64,000 bases of DNA from Pithys albifrons albifrons. Taxonomy: Eukaryota > Chordata > Aves > Passeriformes > Thamnophilidae. Made by a program: the position numbers and the translations under genes. The stretch lies in the NCBI RefSeq assembly GCF_047495875.1, contig NC_092474.1, positions 16,575,851-16,639,850 on the forward strand, read 5' to 3'. Below are positions 12,201-24,867 of this stretch, piece after piece. Below the pieces are notes generated by a model that was not told the DNA's origin, made no database searches, and was given only the letters and a program-made list of their open reading frames with translations. Within the stretch, counting starts at the first letter, position 1. The number at the start of each line of letters is the position of its first letter.

Positions 12201-14252
12201 GTTCCTTTTCTAGGGTTAATGGGGCCCCATCATTGACACCTGAGAGCCCAAGGCTGCCACCTTTTCCCTGGGCGCACACCCCAAATGTCCATGTCGCATG
12301 CGGGTTTTTCAGCCCAGAATTCCAGACGGATGAAGATTCCTTCCTGGGAAATCGTGCCAGGACAGAAAGAGATTGTTATTTTTCTAGGGTTAATGCGGAC
12401 CCATCTTAGGCACCTGACAGCCCAAGGCTGCCACCTTTTTCCTGGGCTCAAAGCTTGACAGTGCGTTCGAGGTGCGGGTCTGGGAAAGTGCCGTTTTCAG
12501 CCCAGAATTCCAGACGGACCAAGATTCCTCCCAGGGAAAAAGTGCCAGGACAGAAAGTGATTGTTTCAATTCTAGGGTAAACGCGGGCTCCTCATTGGCA
12601 CCTGACAGCCCAAGGCTGTCACCTTTTCCCTGGTCGCAAAGCCCGACGGTGAGTGGCATTTGCAGGTTTTTCAGCCCAGATTTTCAGACGGATGAACATT
12701 CCTGCCAGGGAAAATGTGCCAGGACAGAAAGCGATTCTTCCTTTTCTAGTCTTAATGCGGCCCCACTTTTGGCAACTGAGAGCCCAAGGCTGCCTCCTTT
12801 TCCCTGGGCTGAAAGCTTCACGGAGCATACAAGGTGCGGGTCAGGGAAAGTGCCGTTTATCAGCCCAGAATTCCAAGCGGTTTAAAATTCTACCCTTGGA
12901 TAAAGTTCCAAGACAGAAAGCGATTGTTCCATTTCTAGGTTTAAGGGGCCCCATTGCTGGCACTTGTGAGCCAAAAGCTGCCACCTTTTCCCTGGCCTCA
13001 AAGCTCGACGGATTGTGCCAGGAGCGCTTCTGGGCAAGCGTAATTTTTCAGTCCAGATTTCCAGAAGGATGAAGATTCCTCCCAGGGAAAAGGTGCCTGG
13101 ACAGAAAGCGTTTGTTCCTTTTCTAGTGTTAATGGAGCCCCATCATTGGCACTTGAGAGCTGAAGGTTGCCACCTATTCCCTGGGCGCAAAGCTAGGCGG
13201 TGCATGCCACATGCGGTTTTTTCAGCCCAGAAATCGAGACGGACGATGATTCCTCCCAGGGAAAAGGTGGCAGTACAGAAAGCGATTGTTCCTTTTCTAG
13301 GGTTAATGTGGCCCCATCTTTGGCAGCTGAGAGCCCAAGACTGCCACCTTTTCCCTGGCCTCAAAGATCGACGGTGCCTGCCACCTGCGGGTCAGGTAAA
13401 GTGCCTTTTTTCAGCCCAGAATTCCAGATGGACCAAGATTCCTCCCAGAGAAAAGGTGTTTAGACAGAAAGGGATTTTTACATTTCCTGGGGTAATGGGG
13501 TCTCATCATTGCCACCTGTGAGCCCAAGGATGCCACCTTTTCCCTGGCCTCAAAGCACGACGGAGGGTACCAGGTGCAGGTCAGGGAAAGTGCCGTTTAT
13601 GAGCCCGGAATTCCAGGCAGACCATGATTCCTCCCAGGGAAAAGGTGCCAGGACAGAAAGCGATTGTGCCTTTCTTAGGGGTAATGGGGCCCCATCATTG
13701 GCAGCTGAGAGCCCAAGGGTGACACCTTTTCCCTGGGCTCAAAGCTCGACAGAGTGTGCCAGGTGCTGGTCAGGGTACGTGCCTTTTTTCAGTCCAGATT
13801 TCCAGAATGACGAAGATTCCTCCCAGGGAAAATGTGCCAGTATAGAAAGCGATTGTTCCAGTTCTAGGGTAAATGCGGCCCCCTCATTGGCACCTCACAG
13901 CCCAAGGCTGTCACCTTTTCCCTGGGCTCAAAGCCCAACGGTGCGTGCCACATGCAGGTTTTTCAGCCCAGACTTCCAGACGGACGATGATTCCTCCCAG
14001 GGAAAAGGTGCCAGGACAGAAAGCCATTGTGCCTTTTGTAGGGGTAATGCGGCCCCATCTTTGGGATCTGAGAGCCCAAGGCTGCACCTTTTCCCTGGGC
14101 TCAAAACTCAATGGAGCGTGGCAAGTGCGAGTCAGGGAAATTGCAGTTTTTCAGCCCAGATTTCCAGACAGACGAAGATTCCTCCCTGGGAAAAGGTGCA
14201 AGGACAGAAAGCGATTTTTACATTTCTTGAGTTAATGGGGCCCCATCATTGA
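9271..14252 (+). repeat. 4,982-bp tandem duplication, copy 2 (27 monomers)
   Basis: Direct neighbour of copy 1. The copies join at about 9271 in the word gacacgtgtgag. The same monomer position reads ggcacgagtgag at the left edge of copy 1 and gacaccttagag at the right edge of copy 2, as expected for an unequal exchange at a shared CAC. The join keeps monomer phase. At least two of the five differences are CpG to TpG changes (near 12128 and 12455). Confidence 0.95.
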
Positions 14253-14432
14253 CACCTTAGAGTCCAAGGCTGCCATCTTTTCCCATGGGTGCAAAGCATG
14301 ACGGTGCAAGCCACATGCTGTTTTTAAACCCAGAATTCCAGACGGACGATGATTCCTCCCTAAGAAAATCTGCTAGGACAGAAAGGGATTATTCCATATC
14401 TTGGGTTAATGGGGCCCCATCATTGGCAGCTG

Positions 14433-14441
14433 AGAGCACCT
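14433..14441. other. Orientation switch 1 (+ to - monomers)
   Basis: To the left, sequence follows the + monomer up to ctgagagc (14430-14437). To the right, it follows the - strand monomer from gcaccttttcccaggg onward. The shared GC can be assigned to either side. Ten or eleven bases of the + monomer (ccaaggctgc) are missing relative to a simple crossover in the word CACCTTTTCCC, which is one arm of the monomer's internal inverted repeat and occurs in both orientations. Confidence 0.92.
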
Positions 14442-17400
14442 TTTCCCAGGGAGAAATCCTCGCTGGCATGGAATTCTGGGATGAGAAACGGCACATTCCC
14501 GGACTTGCAAGTGGCACGCGCCGTCGACATTTGCGCCCAGGGAAAAGGTGGCAGCCTTGGGCTCTCAGGTGCCAAAGATGAGGTCCCATTACCCCTAGAA
14601 AAGGCACAATGGCTTTCTGTCCTGACACCTTTTCCCAGAGAGGAATCGACTTCCGTCTGGAATTCTGGGCTGAAAAACGGCCCTTTCCCGGACCCGCACA
14701 GGGTATGCACCGTTGAGCTTTGCACCCAGGGAAAAGGTGGCAGCCTTGGGCTCTCAGGTGCCAATGATGGGGCCCAATTAGCATTACAAAATACACAATG
14801 GCTTTGTCTCCTGGTACCTTTTCCCTCTGAGGAATCTTCATAGGTCTGGAATTCTGGGCTGAAAAATGACACTTTCCCGGACCCGCACGTGGAACGCTCC
14901 GTCGAGCTTTGCGCCCAGGGAAATGGTGGCAGCCTTGGGCTCTCAGGTGTCAATTTTGGGGCCCCATTAAGCCTAGAAAAGGCACAATTGCTTTCTGTCC
15001 TGGCACCTTTTCCCTGGGAGAAATCTTCATCGGCCTCGAATTCTGGAATGAGAAACGGCACATTCCTGGACCCGCAAGTGGCACGCACCATCGAGCTTTG
15101 CGCTCAGGGAAAAGGTTGCAGCCTTCGGCTCTCAGGTGCCAATGATGGAGCCCCATTAACCCGAGAAAAGGAACAATCGCTTTCCGTCCTGACACCTTTT
15201 CCCAGGGAGGAATCTTCATCGGTCTGGAATTCTGGAATGAGAAACGGCAATTTCCCGGACTCTCACGTAGCACGCATGGTCGAGCTTTGCGCCCAGGGAA
15301 GAGGTGACAGCCTTGGGCTCTCAGGTGCCAATGATGGAATCCGATTAACCCTAGAAATGGAACAATCGCTTTCTGTCCTGGGAGCCTCTTCCCTGTGAGG
15401 AGTCTTCATCCGTCTGGAATTCAGGGCTTAAAAATGGCACTTTCCCACATAAGAAAGTGGTACGCGCCGTTGATGTTTGCGCCCACGGAAAAGGTGGCAG
15501 CCTTGAACTCTGAGGTGCCAATGATGGGACACCATTGACCCTAGAAAAGGACAATTCGATTTCTGACCTGGCACCTTTTCCCTGGGAGGAGTCTTCATTG
15601 GTCTGGAATTCTGGGCTGTAAAATGGCACTTTCTGGGACCAGCACGTGGCACGCACTGTCGTGCTTTGCGCCCAGGGAAAAGGAGGCAACCTCTGGCTCT
15701 CAGATGCCAATGACGGGCCCCCATTAACACTAGAAATGGAACAATCGCTTTCTCTCCTGGGAGCCCTTTCCCTGGGAGGAGTCGTCATCCGTCTGGAATC
15801 CTGGGCTGAACAAAGCACTTTCTCTGACCTGCAAGTGGCAGGCACCATCTAGCTTTGCGCCCAGGGAAGAGGTAACAGCCTTGGGCTCTCAGGTGCCAAT
15901 GATGGGTCCCCGTTAACACTAGATAAATAACAATCGCTTTCTGTCCTGGCACCTTTTCCCAGGGAGGAATTTTCGTCCGTCTGGAATTCTGGACTGAAAA
16001 ACGGCACTTCCCCGGACCTGCAAGTGGAACGCACCGTCGAGCTTTGTGCCCAGGCAAAAGGTGGCAGCCTTGGGCTCTCAGGTGCCAATGATGGGGCCCC
16101 ATTACCCCTAAAAAAGAACAATGGCTTCCTGTCCTGGCACCTTTTCCCAGGGAGGAATCTTCATTGGTCTGGAATTCTGGGCTGAAAAACGGCTCTTTCC
16201 CTTACCCGCATGTGGCACGCACCGTCGAGCTTTGCGCCCAGGGAAAAGGTGGCAGCCCTGGGCTCTCAGCTTCCAATCTTGGGGCCCCATTAACTATAGA
16301 AAAGGCACAATCGCTTTCTGTCCTGGCACCTTTTCCCAGGGAGAAATCTTCGCTGGCCTGGAATTCTGGCATGAGAGACGGGACATTCCCGGACTTGCAA
16401 GTGGCACGCGCCGTCGACATTTGCGCCCAGGGAAAAGGTGGCAGCCTTGGGCTCTCAGGTGCCAAAGATGGGGCCCCATTACCCCTACAAAAGGTACAAT
16501 GGCTTTCTGTCCTGACACCTTTACCCAGAGAGGAATTGACTTCCGTCTGGAATTCTGGGCTGAAAAACGGCCCTTTCCCGGACCCGCACAGGGTATGCAC
16601 CGTTGACCTTTGCACCCAGGGAAAAGGTGGCAGCCTTGGGCTCTCAGGTGCCAATGATGGGGCCCAATTAGCATTACAAAATACACAATGGCTTTGTCTC
16701 CTGGTACCTTTTCCCTCTGAGGAATCTTCATAGGTCTGGAATTCTGGGCTGAAAAATGACACTTTCCCGGACCCGCACGTGGAACGCTCCGTCGAGCTTT
16801 GCGCCCAGGGAAAAGGTGGCAGCCTTGGGCTCTCAGGTGTCAATTTTGGGGCCCCATTAACCCTAGAAAAGGCACAATTACTTTCTGCCCTGGCACATTT
16901 TCCCTGGGAGAAATATTCATCGACCTGGAATTCTGGGATGAGAAACAGCACATTCCTGGACCCGCAAGTGGCACGCGCCGTCGACATTTGCGCTCAGGGA
17001 AAAGGTTGCAGCCTTCGGCCCTCAAGTGTCATTGATGGAGCCCCACTAACCCTAGAAAAGGAACAATCGCTTTCTGTCCTGACACCTTTTCCCAGGGAGG
17101 AATCTTCATCGGTCTGGAATTCTGGAATGAGAAACTGCAATTTCCCGGACCCTCACGTAGCACGCATGGTCGAGCTTTGCGCCCAGGGTATAGGAGGCAA
17201 CCTTGGGCTCTCAGGTGTCAATGATGGAGCCTGATTAACCCTAGAAATGGAACAATCGCTTTCTGTCCTGGGAGCCTCTTCCCTGTGAGGAGTCTTCATC
17301 CGTCTGGAACTGAGGGCTGAAAAACGGCACTTTCCCGGACAAGAAAGTGGTACGCGCCGTTGATGTTTGCACACACGGAAAAGGTGGCAGCCTTGAACTC

Positions 17401-18258
17401 TGAGGTGCCAATGATGGGGCACCATTGATCCTAGAAAAGGGCAATTCGATTTCTGACCTGGCACCTTTTCCCTGGGAGGTGTCTTCGTCCGTCTGGAATT
17501 CTGGGCTGAAAAATGGCACTTCCCAGGACCCGCAAGTGGCACGCGCCGTCGACATTTGCGCCCAGGCAAAAGGTGGCAGCCTTGGGCTCTCAGCTGCCAA
17601 TGATGGGGCCCCGTTAACACTAGAAAAATAACACTTGCTTTCTGTCCTGGCACCTTTTCCCAGGGAGGAATCTTCGTCCGTCTGGAAATCAGGGTTCAAA
17701 AATGGCACTGCCACAAACCCGCATAAGGTACACACCGTCGAGCTTTGCGCCCAGGGAAAAGGGGGCAGCCTTGGGCTCTCAGCTGCCAATGATGGTGCTC
17801 CATTACCCCTACAAAAGGCACAATGGCTTTCTGTCCTGGCACCTTTTCCCAGGGAGGAATCTTCATCGGTTTGGAATTCTGCTCTGAGAATCGGCACTTT
17901 CCTGGACCCGCAAGTGGAACGCACCATCGAGTTTTGCGTCCAGGGAAAAGGGGGCAGTCTTGGGCTCTCAGGTGCCAATGATGGGGCCCCATTACCTTTA
18001 CAAAAAGCACAATGGCTTTCTGTCCTGGCACCTTTTCCCTGGGAGGAGTCTTCATTGGTCTGGAATTCTGGGCTGTAAAATGGCACTTTCTGGGACCAGC
18101 ACGTGGCACGCACTGTCGTGCTTTGCGCCCAGGGAAAAGGAGGCAACCTCTGGCTCTCAGATGCCAATGACGGGCCCCCATTAACACTAGAAATGGAGCA
18201 ATCGCTTTCTGTCCTGGGAGCCCTTTCCCTGGGAGGAGTCGTCATCCGTCTGGAATCC
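14437..18258 (-). repeat. Rearranged HOR segment: ijkl / abcdefgxhi / abcdefg
   Basis: About 20 monomers next to the left inversion junction. The two a-to-g runs lie 1,890 bases (10 monomers) apart: 14437 to ~15590 matches 16327 to ~17480. The segment keeps g-x-h with an intact x (core near 16110) and breaks off inside a g monomer at the junction. Confidence 0.8.
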
Positions 18259-20526
18259 TGGGCTGAACAAAGCACTTTCTCTGACCTGCAAGTGGCAGGC
18301 ACCATCTAGCTTTGCGCCCAGGGAAAAGGTGGCAGCCTTGGGCTCTCAGGTGCCAAGGATGTGGCCCCGTTAACACTAGAAAAATAACACTTGCTTTCTG
18401 TCCTGGCACCTTTTCCCAGGGAGGAATCTTCGTCTGTCTGGAAATCTGGGTTCAAAAATGGCACTGCCCCAAACCCGCATAAGGTACACACCGTGGAGCT
18501 TTGCGCCCAGGGAAAAGGGGGCAGCCTTGGGCTCTCAGCTGCCAATGATGGTGCCCCATTACCCCTGCAAAAGGCACAATGGCTTTCTGTCCTGGCACCT
18601 TTTCCCAGGGAGGAATCTTCATCGGTTTGGAATTCTGGTCTGAGAATCGGCACTTTCCTGGACCCGCAAGTGGAACGCACCATCGAGCTTTGCGTCCAGG
18701 GAAAAGGTGGCAGTCTTGGGCTCTCAGGTGTCAATGATGGGACCCCATTACCTTTACAAAAAGCACAATGGCTTTCTGTCCTGGCACCTTTTCCCTGGGA
18801 GGAGTCTTCATTGGTCTGGAATTCTGGGCTGTAAAATGGCACTTTCTGGGACCAGCACGTGGCACGCACTGTCGTGCTTTGCGCCCAGGGAAAAGGAGGC
18901 AACCTCTGGCTCTCAGATGCCAATGACGGGCCCCCATTAACACTAGAAATGGAACAATCGCTTTCTGTCCTGGGAGCCCTTTCCCTGGGAGGAGTCGTCA
19001 TCCGTCTGGAATCCTGGGCTGAACAAAGCACTTTCTCTGACCTGCACTTGGCAGGCACCATCTAGCTTTGCGCCCAGGGAAGTGGTGAGAGCCTTGGGCT
19101 CTCAGGTGCCAATGATGGGTCCTCGTTAACACTAGATAAATAACAATCGCTTTCTGTCCTGGCACCTTTTCCCAGGGAGGAATTTTCGTCCGTCTGGAAT
19201 TCTGGACTGAAAAACGGCACTTCCGGGGACCCGCAAGTGGAACGCACCGTCGAGCTTTGCGCCCAGTGAAAAGGTGGCAGCCCTGGGCTCTCAGCTGCCA
19301 ATCTTGGGGCCCCATTAACCCTAGAAAAGGCACAATCGCTTTCTGTCCTGGCACCTTTTCCCAGGGAGAAATCTTCGCTGGCCTGGAATTCTGGGATGAG
19401 AAACGGCACATTCCGGGACTTGCAAGTGGCACGCGCCGTCGACATTTGCGCCCAGGGAAAAGGTGGCAGCCTTGGGCTCTCAGGTGCCAAAGATGGGGCC
19501 CCATTACCCCTACAAAAGGCACAATGGCTTTCTGTCCTGACACCTTTTCCCAGAGAGGAATCGACTTCTGTCTGGAATTCTGGGCTGAAAAACGGCCCTT
19601 TCCCGGACCCGCACAGGGTATGCACCGTTGAGCTTTGCACCCAGGGAAAAGGTGGCAGCCTTGGGCTCTCAGGTGCCAATGATGGGGCCCAATTAGCATT
19701 ACAAAATACACAATGGCTTTGTCTCCTGGTACCTTTTCCCTCTGAGGAATCTTCATAGGTCTGGAATTCTGGGCTGAAAAATGGCACTTTCACAGACCCG
19801 CACGTGGAAGGCTCCGTCGAGCTTTGCGCCCAGGGAAAAGGTGGCAGCCTTTGGCTCTCAGGTGTCAATTTTGGGGCCCCATTAACCCTAGAAAAGGCAC
19901 AATTGCTTTCTGCCCTGGCACATTTTCCCTGGGAGAAATCTTCATCGGCCTCGAATTCTGGGATGAGAAACAGCACATTCCTGGACCCGCAAGTGGCAGG
20001 CACCGTTGAGCTTTGCGCTCAGGGAAAAGGTTGCAGCCTTCGGCTCTCAGGTGTCAATGATGGAGCCCCATTAACCCTAGAAAAGGAACAATCGCTTTCT
20101 GTCCTGACAGCTTTTCCCAAGGAGGAATCTTCATCGGTCTGGAATTCTGGAATGAGAAACGGCAATTTCCCGGACCTTCACGTAGCACGCATGGTCGAGC
20201 TTTGCGCCCAGGGTATAGGAGGCAACCTTGGGCTCTCAGGTGCCAATGATGGGGCCCGATTAACCCTAGAAATGGAACAATTGCTTTCTGTCCTGGGAGC
20301 CTCTTCCCTGTGAGGAGTCTTCATCCGTCTGGAATTCAGGGCTGAAAAACGGCACTTTCCCGGACAAGAAAGTGGGACGCGCGGTTGATGTTTGCGCCCA
20401 CGGAAAAGGTGGCAGCCTTGAACTCTGAGGTGCCAATGATGGGGCACCATTGACCCTAGAAAAGGACAATTCGATTTCTGACCTGGCACCTTTTCCCTGG
20501 GAGGTGTCTTCGTCCGTCTGGAATTC
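18259..20526 (-). repeat. Complete 12-monomer HOR unit (a-l)
   Basis: Exactly 2,268 bases, or 12 times 189, from the GAATCC (GAATTC-equivalent) before l to the GAATTC of a. Core positions on the - strand: a 20460, b 20270, c 20080, d 19890, e 19700, f 19510, g 19320, h 19135, i 18945, j 18755, k 18565, l 18385. The g monomer carries an x-type tail (g/x hybrid). A close copy lies about 6,611 bases to the right. Confidence 0.87.
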
Positions 20527-21505
20527 TGGGCTGAAAAATGGCACTTCCCAGGACCCGCAAGTGGCACGCACCGTCGACATTTGCGCCCAGGCAAAAGGTG
20601 GCAGCCTTGGGCTCTCAGGTGCCAATGATGGGGCCCCGTTAACAGTAGAAAACTAACACTTGCTTTCTGTCCTGGCACCTTTTCCCAGGGAGGAATCTTC
20701 GCCCGTCTGGAAATCTGGATTCAGAAATGGCACTGCCCCAAACCCGTACAAGGTACACACTGTGGAGCTTTGCGCCCAGGGAAAAGGTGGCAGTCTTGGG
20801 TTCTCAGGTGCCAATGATGGGGCCCCATTACCTTTACAAAAAGCACAATGGCTTTCTGTCCTGGCACCTTTTCCCTGGGAGGAGTCTTCATTGGTCTGGA
20901 ATTCTGGGCTGTAAAATGGCACTTTCTGGGACCAGCACGTGGCACGCACTGTCGTGCTTTGCGCCCAGGGAAAAGGAGGCAACCTCTGGCTCTCAGATGC
21001 CAATGACGGGCCCCCATTAACACTAGAAATGGAACAATCGCTTTCTGTCCTGGGAGCCCTTTCCCTGGGAGGAGTCGTCATCCGTCTGTAATCCTGGGAT
21101 GGACAAAGCACTTTCTCTGACCTGCACGTGGCAGGCACCATCTAGCCTTGCGCCCAGGGATGAGGTGACAACCTTGGGCTCTCAGGTGCCAATGATGGAG
21201 CCCGATTAACCTTAGAAATGGAACAATCGCTTTCTTTCCTGGGAGCCTCTTCCCTGTGAGGAGTCTTCATCCGTCTGGAATTCAGAGCTGAAAAACGGCA
21301 CTTTCCCGGACAAGAAAGTGGTACATGCCGTTGATGTTTGCGGCCACGGAAAAGGTGGCAGCCTTGAACTCTGAGGTGCCAATGATGGGACACCATTGAC
21401 CCTAGAAAAGGACAATTCGATTTCTGACCTGGCACCTTTTCCCTGGGAGGTGTCTTCGTCTGTCTGGAATTCTGGGCTGAAAAATGGCACTTCCCCGGAC
21501 CCGCA
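18306..21505 (-). repeat. 6.61-kb-spaced segmental repeat, copy 1 (17 monomers)
   Basis: Classes abijl-abcdefghijkl. It matches 24917-28117 at an offset of 6,611-6,612 bases, very close to 35 monomers. It contains a complete 12-mer. On the right the match stops where class a (near 21505) is followed by different monomers in the two copies. Confidence 0.83.
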
Positions 21506-23640
21506 AGTGGCACGTGCCGTCGCCATTTGCGCCCAGGCAAAAGGAGGCAGCCTTGGGCTCTCAGGTGCCAATGATGAGGCCCCGTTAACACTAGAAAAAT
21601 AACACTTGCTTTCTGTCCTGGCACCTTTTCCCAGGGAGGAATATTCGTCCGTCTGGAAATCTGGGTTCAAAAATGGCACTGCCACAAACCCGCACAACGT
21701 ACACACCGTCGAGCTTTGCGCCCAGGGAAAAGGGGGCAGCCTTGGGCTCTCAGGTGCCAATGATGGTGCCCCATTACCCCTACAAAAGGCACAATGGCTT
21801 TCTGTCCTGGCACCTTTTCCCAGGGAGGAATCTTCATCGGTTTGGAATTCTGCTCTGAGAATCGGCACTTTCCTGGACCCGCAAGTGGAACGCACCATCG
21901 AGCCTTGCGTCCAGGGAAAAAGTGGCAGTCTTGGGTTCTCAGGTGCCAATGATGGGGCCCCATTTCCTTTACAAAAAGCACAATGGCTTTCTGTCCTGGC
22001 ACCTTTTCCCTGGGAGGAGTCTTCATTGGTCTGGAATTCTGGGCTGTAAAATGGCACTTTCTGGGACCAGCACGTGGCACGCACTGTCGTGCTTTGTGCC
22101 CAGGGAAAAGGAGGCAACCTCTGGCTCTCAGATGCCAATGACGGGCCCCCATTAACACTAGAAATGGAACAATCGCTTTCTGTCCTGGGAGCCCTTTCCC
22201 TGGGAGGAGTTGTCATCCGTCTGGAATCCTGGGCTGAACAAAGCACTTTCTCTGACATGCACGTGGCAGGCACCATCTAGCTTTGCGCCCAGGGAAAAGG
22301 TGGCAGCCTTGGGCTCTCAGGTGCCAATGATGGGGCCCCGTTAACACTAGAAAAATAACACTTGCTTTCTGTCCTGGCACCTTTTCCCAGGGAGGAGTCT
22401 TCATCTGTTTGGAATTCTGGTCTGAGAATTGGCACTTTCCTGGACCCGCAAGTGGAACGCACCATCGAGCTTTGCGTCCAGGGAAAAGGTGGCAGTCTTG
22501 GGCTCTCAGGTGCCAATGATGGGGCCCCATTACCTTTACAAAAAACACAATGGCTTTCTGTCCTGGCACCTTTTCCCTGGGAGGAGTCTTCATTGGTCTG
22601 GAATTCTGGGCTGTAAAATGGCACTTTCTGGGACCAGCACGTGGCACGCACTGTCGTGCTTTGCGCCCAGGGAAAAGGAGGCAAACTTGGGCTCTCAGAT
22701 GCCAATGACATTAACACTAGAAATGGAACAATCGCTTTCTGTCCTGGGAGCCCTTTCCCTGGGAGGAGTCGTCAGCCGTCTGGAATCCTGGGCTGAACAA
22801 AGGTCTTTCTCTGACCTGCTCGTGGCAGGCACCATCTAGCTTTGCGCCCAGGGAAAAGGTGGCAGCCTTGGGCTCTCAGCTGCCAATGATGGGGCCCCGT
22901 TAACACTAGAAAAATAACACTTGCTTTCTGTCCTGGCACCTTTTCCCAGGGAGGAATCTTCGTCCGTCTGGAAATCTGGGTTCAAAAATGGCACTGCCCC
23001 AAACCCGCACAAGGTATACACCGTCGAGCTTTGCGCCCAGGGAAAAGGGGGCAGCGTTGGGCTCTCAGCTGCCAATGATGGTGCCCCATTACCCCTGCAA
23101 AAGGCACTATGGCTTTCTGTCCTGGCACCTTTTCCCAGGGAGGAATCTTCATCGGTTTGGAATTCTGGTCTGAGAATCGGCACTTTCCTGGACCCGCAAG
23201 TGGAACGCACCATCTAGCATTGCGTCCAGGGAAAAGGTGGCAGTCTTGGGCTCTCAGGTGCCAATGATGGGGCCCCATTACCTTTACAAAAAGCACAATG
23301 GCTTTCTGTCCTGGCACCTTTTCCCTGGGAGGAGTCTTCATTGGTCTGGAATTCTGGGCTGTAAAATGGCACTTTCAGGGACCAGCATGTGGCACGCACT
23401 GTCGTGCTTTGCGCCCAGGGAAAAGGAGGCAACCTCTGGCTCTCAGATGCCAATGACGGGCCCCCATTAAAACTAGAAATGGAACAATCGCTTTCTGTCC
23501 TGGGAGCCCTTTCCCTGGGAGGAGTCGTCAGCCGTCTGGAATCCTGGGATGAACAAAGCACTTTCTCTGACCTGCACGTGGCAGGCACCATCTAGCTTTG
23601 CGCCCAGGGAAAAGGTGGCAGCCTTGGGCTCTCAGGTGCC
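19656..23640 (-). repeat. 10.20-kb-spaced segmental repeat, copy 1 (21 monomers)
   Basis: Classes ijkl-ijl-ijkl-abijl-abcde. It matches 29860-33844 at 10,204 bases, very close to 54 monomers. The copies share the eight-base deletion at 22709/22710 and 32913/32914. Divergence is visibly higher than in the 4,982-bp and 4,329-bp pairs. Confidence 0.83.
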
Positions 23641-24867
23641 AATGATGGGGCCTCCTTACCCCTAGAAAAAGAACAATCGCTTTCTATCCTGGCACCTTTT
23701 CCCAGGGAGAAATCTTCGCTGGCCTGGAATTCTGGGATGAGAAACGGCACATTCCCGGACTTGCAAGTGGCACGCGCCGTCGACATTTGCGTCCAGGGAA
23801 AAGGTGGCAGCCTTGGGCTCTCAGGTGCCAAAGATGAGGTCCCATTAACCCTAGAAAAGGCACAATGGCTTTCTGTCCTGACACCTTTTCCCAGAGAGGA
23901 ATCGACTTCCGTCTGGAATCCTGGGCTGAAAAACGGCCCTTTCCCGGACCCGCACAGGGTATGCATCGTCAAGCTTTGCACCCAGGGAAAAGGTGGCAGC
24001 CTTGGGCTCTCAGGTGCCAATGATGGGGCCCAATTAGCATTACAAAATACACAATGGCTTTGTCTCCTGGTACATTTTTCCTCTGAGGAATCTTCATAGG
24101 TCTGGAATTCTGGGCTGAAAAATGGCACTTTCCCGGACCTGCACGTGGAACGCTCCGTCGAGCTTTGCGCCCAGGGAAAAGGTGGCAGCCTTGGGCTCTC
24201 AGGTGTCCGTTTTGGGGCCCCATGAACCCTAGAAAAGGCACAATTGCTTTCTGCCCTGGCATCTTTTCCCAGGGAGAAATCTTCATCGGCCTCGAACTCT
24301 GGGATGAGAAACAGCACATTCCTGGACCCGCAAGTGGCACGCACCGTCGAGCTTTGCGCTCAGGGAAAAGGTTGCAGCCTTGGGCTCTCAGATGTCAATG
24401 ATGGAGCCCCATTAACCCTAGAAAAGGAACAATCGCTTTCCGTCCTGACACCTTTTCCCAGGGAGGAATCTTCATCGGTCTGGAATTCTGGAAAGAGAAA
24501 CGGCAATTTCCCGGACTCTCACGTAGCACGCATGGTCGAGCTTTGCGCCCAGGGAAGAGGTGACAGCCTTGGGCTCTCAGGTGCCAATGATGGAACCCGA
24601 TTAACCCTAGAAATGGAACAATCGCTTTCTTTCCTGGGAGCCTCTTCCCTGTGAGGAGTCTTCATCCGTCTGGAATTGAGGGCTGAAAAACGGCACTTTC
24701 CCGGACAAGAAAGTGGTACGCGCCGTTGATGTTTGCGCCCACGGAAAAGGTGGCAGCCTTGAAGTCTGAGGTGCCAATGATGGGGCACCATTGACCCTAG
24801 AAAAGGACAATTCGATTTCTGACCTGGCACCTTTTCCCTGGGAGGTGTCTTCATCCGTCTGGAATTC
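20527..24867 (-). repeat. Rearranged HOR segment: abcdefxijkl / ijl / ijkl / abijl
   Basis: Twenty-three monomers built from the canonical order with internal blocks lost (c-h, g-h or k) and i-j-k-l repeated. The i monomer at ~22700 lacks the eight bases gggccccc after gccaatgac (gap at 22709/22710), so it lacks the usual GGGCCC site. The same deletion recurs 10,204 bases later. Confidence 0.8.

Larger units (their letters stand above)
3781..14436 (+). repeat. Satellite block B: divergent, largely non-HOR monomers, + orientation
   Basis: About 57 monomers of the same satellite that do not fall into classes a-l. Many read ggctcaaagctcgacgg or gcctcaaag where A, C and D read gggcgcaaag. Monomers are more unequal in length and sequence, and a short subtype of ~172-175 bases is interspersed. 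Apart from the 4,982-bp duplication I see no repeating class order. The block is closed on the right by the inversion junction at ~14437. By analogy with other satellites it looks like an older or separately evolving layer; that reading is inference. Confidence 0.88.

Noticed and set aside
14253..14436. A separate spacer between the 4,982-bp duplication and the inversion
   Set aside because: It aligns with block B monomers (short type, accttagagtccaagg and onward) and is the last + strand satellite before the junction.
21212..22276. 354-codon open frames on the - strand (also 17241-18305 and 31416-32480)
   Set aside because: Same cause: stop-poor satellite with a period divisible by three. 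Their ends coincide with HOR class changes, not with gene signals.
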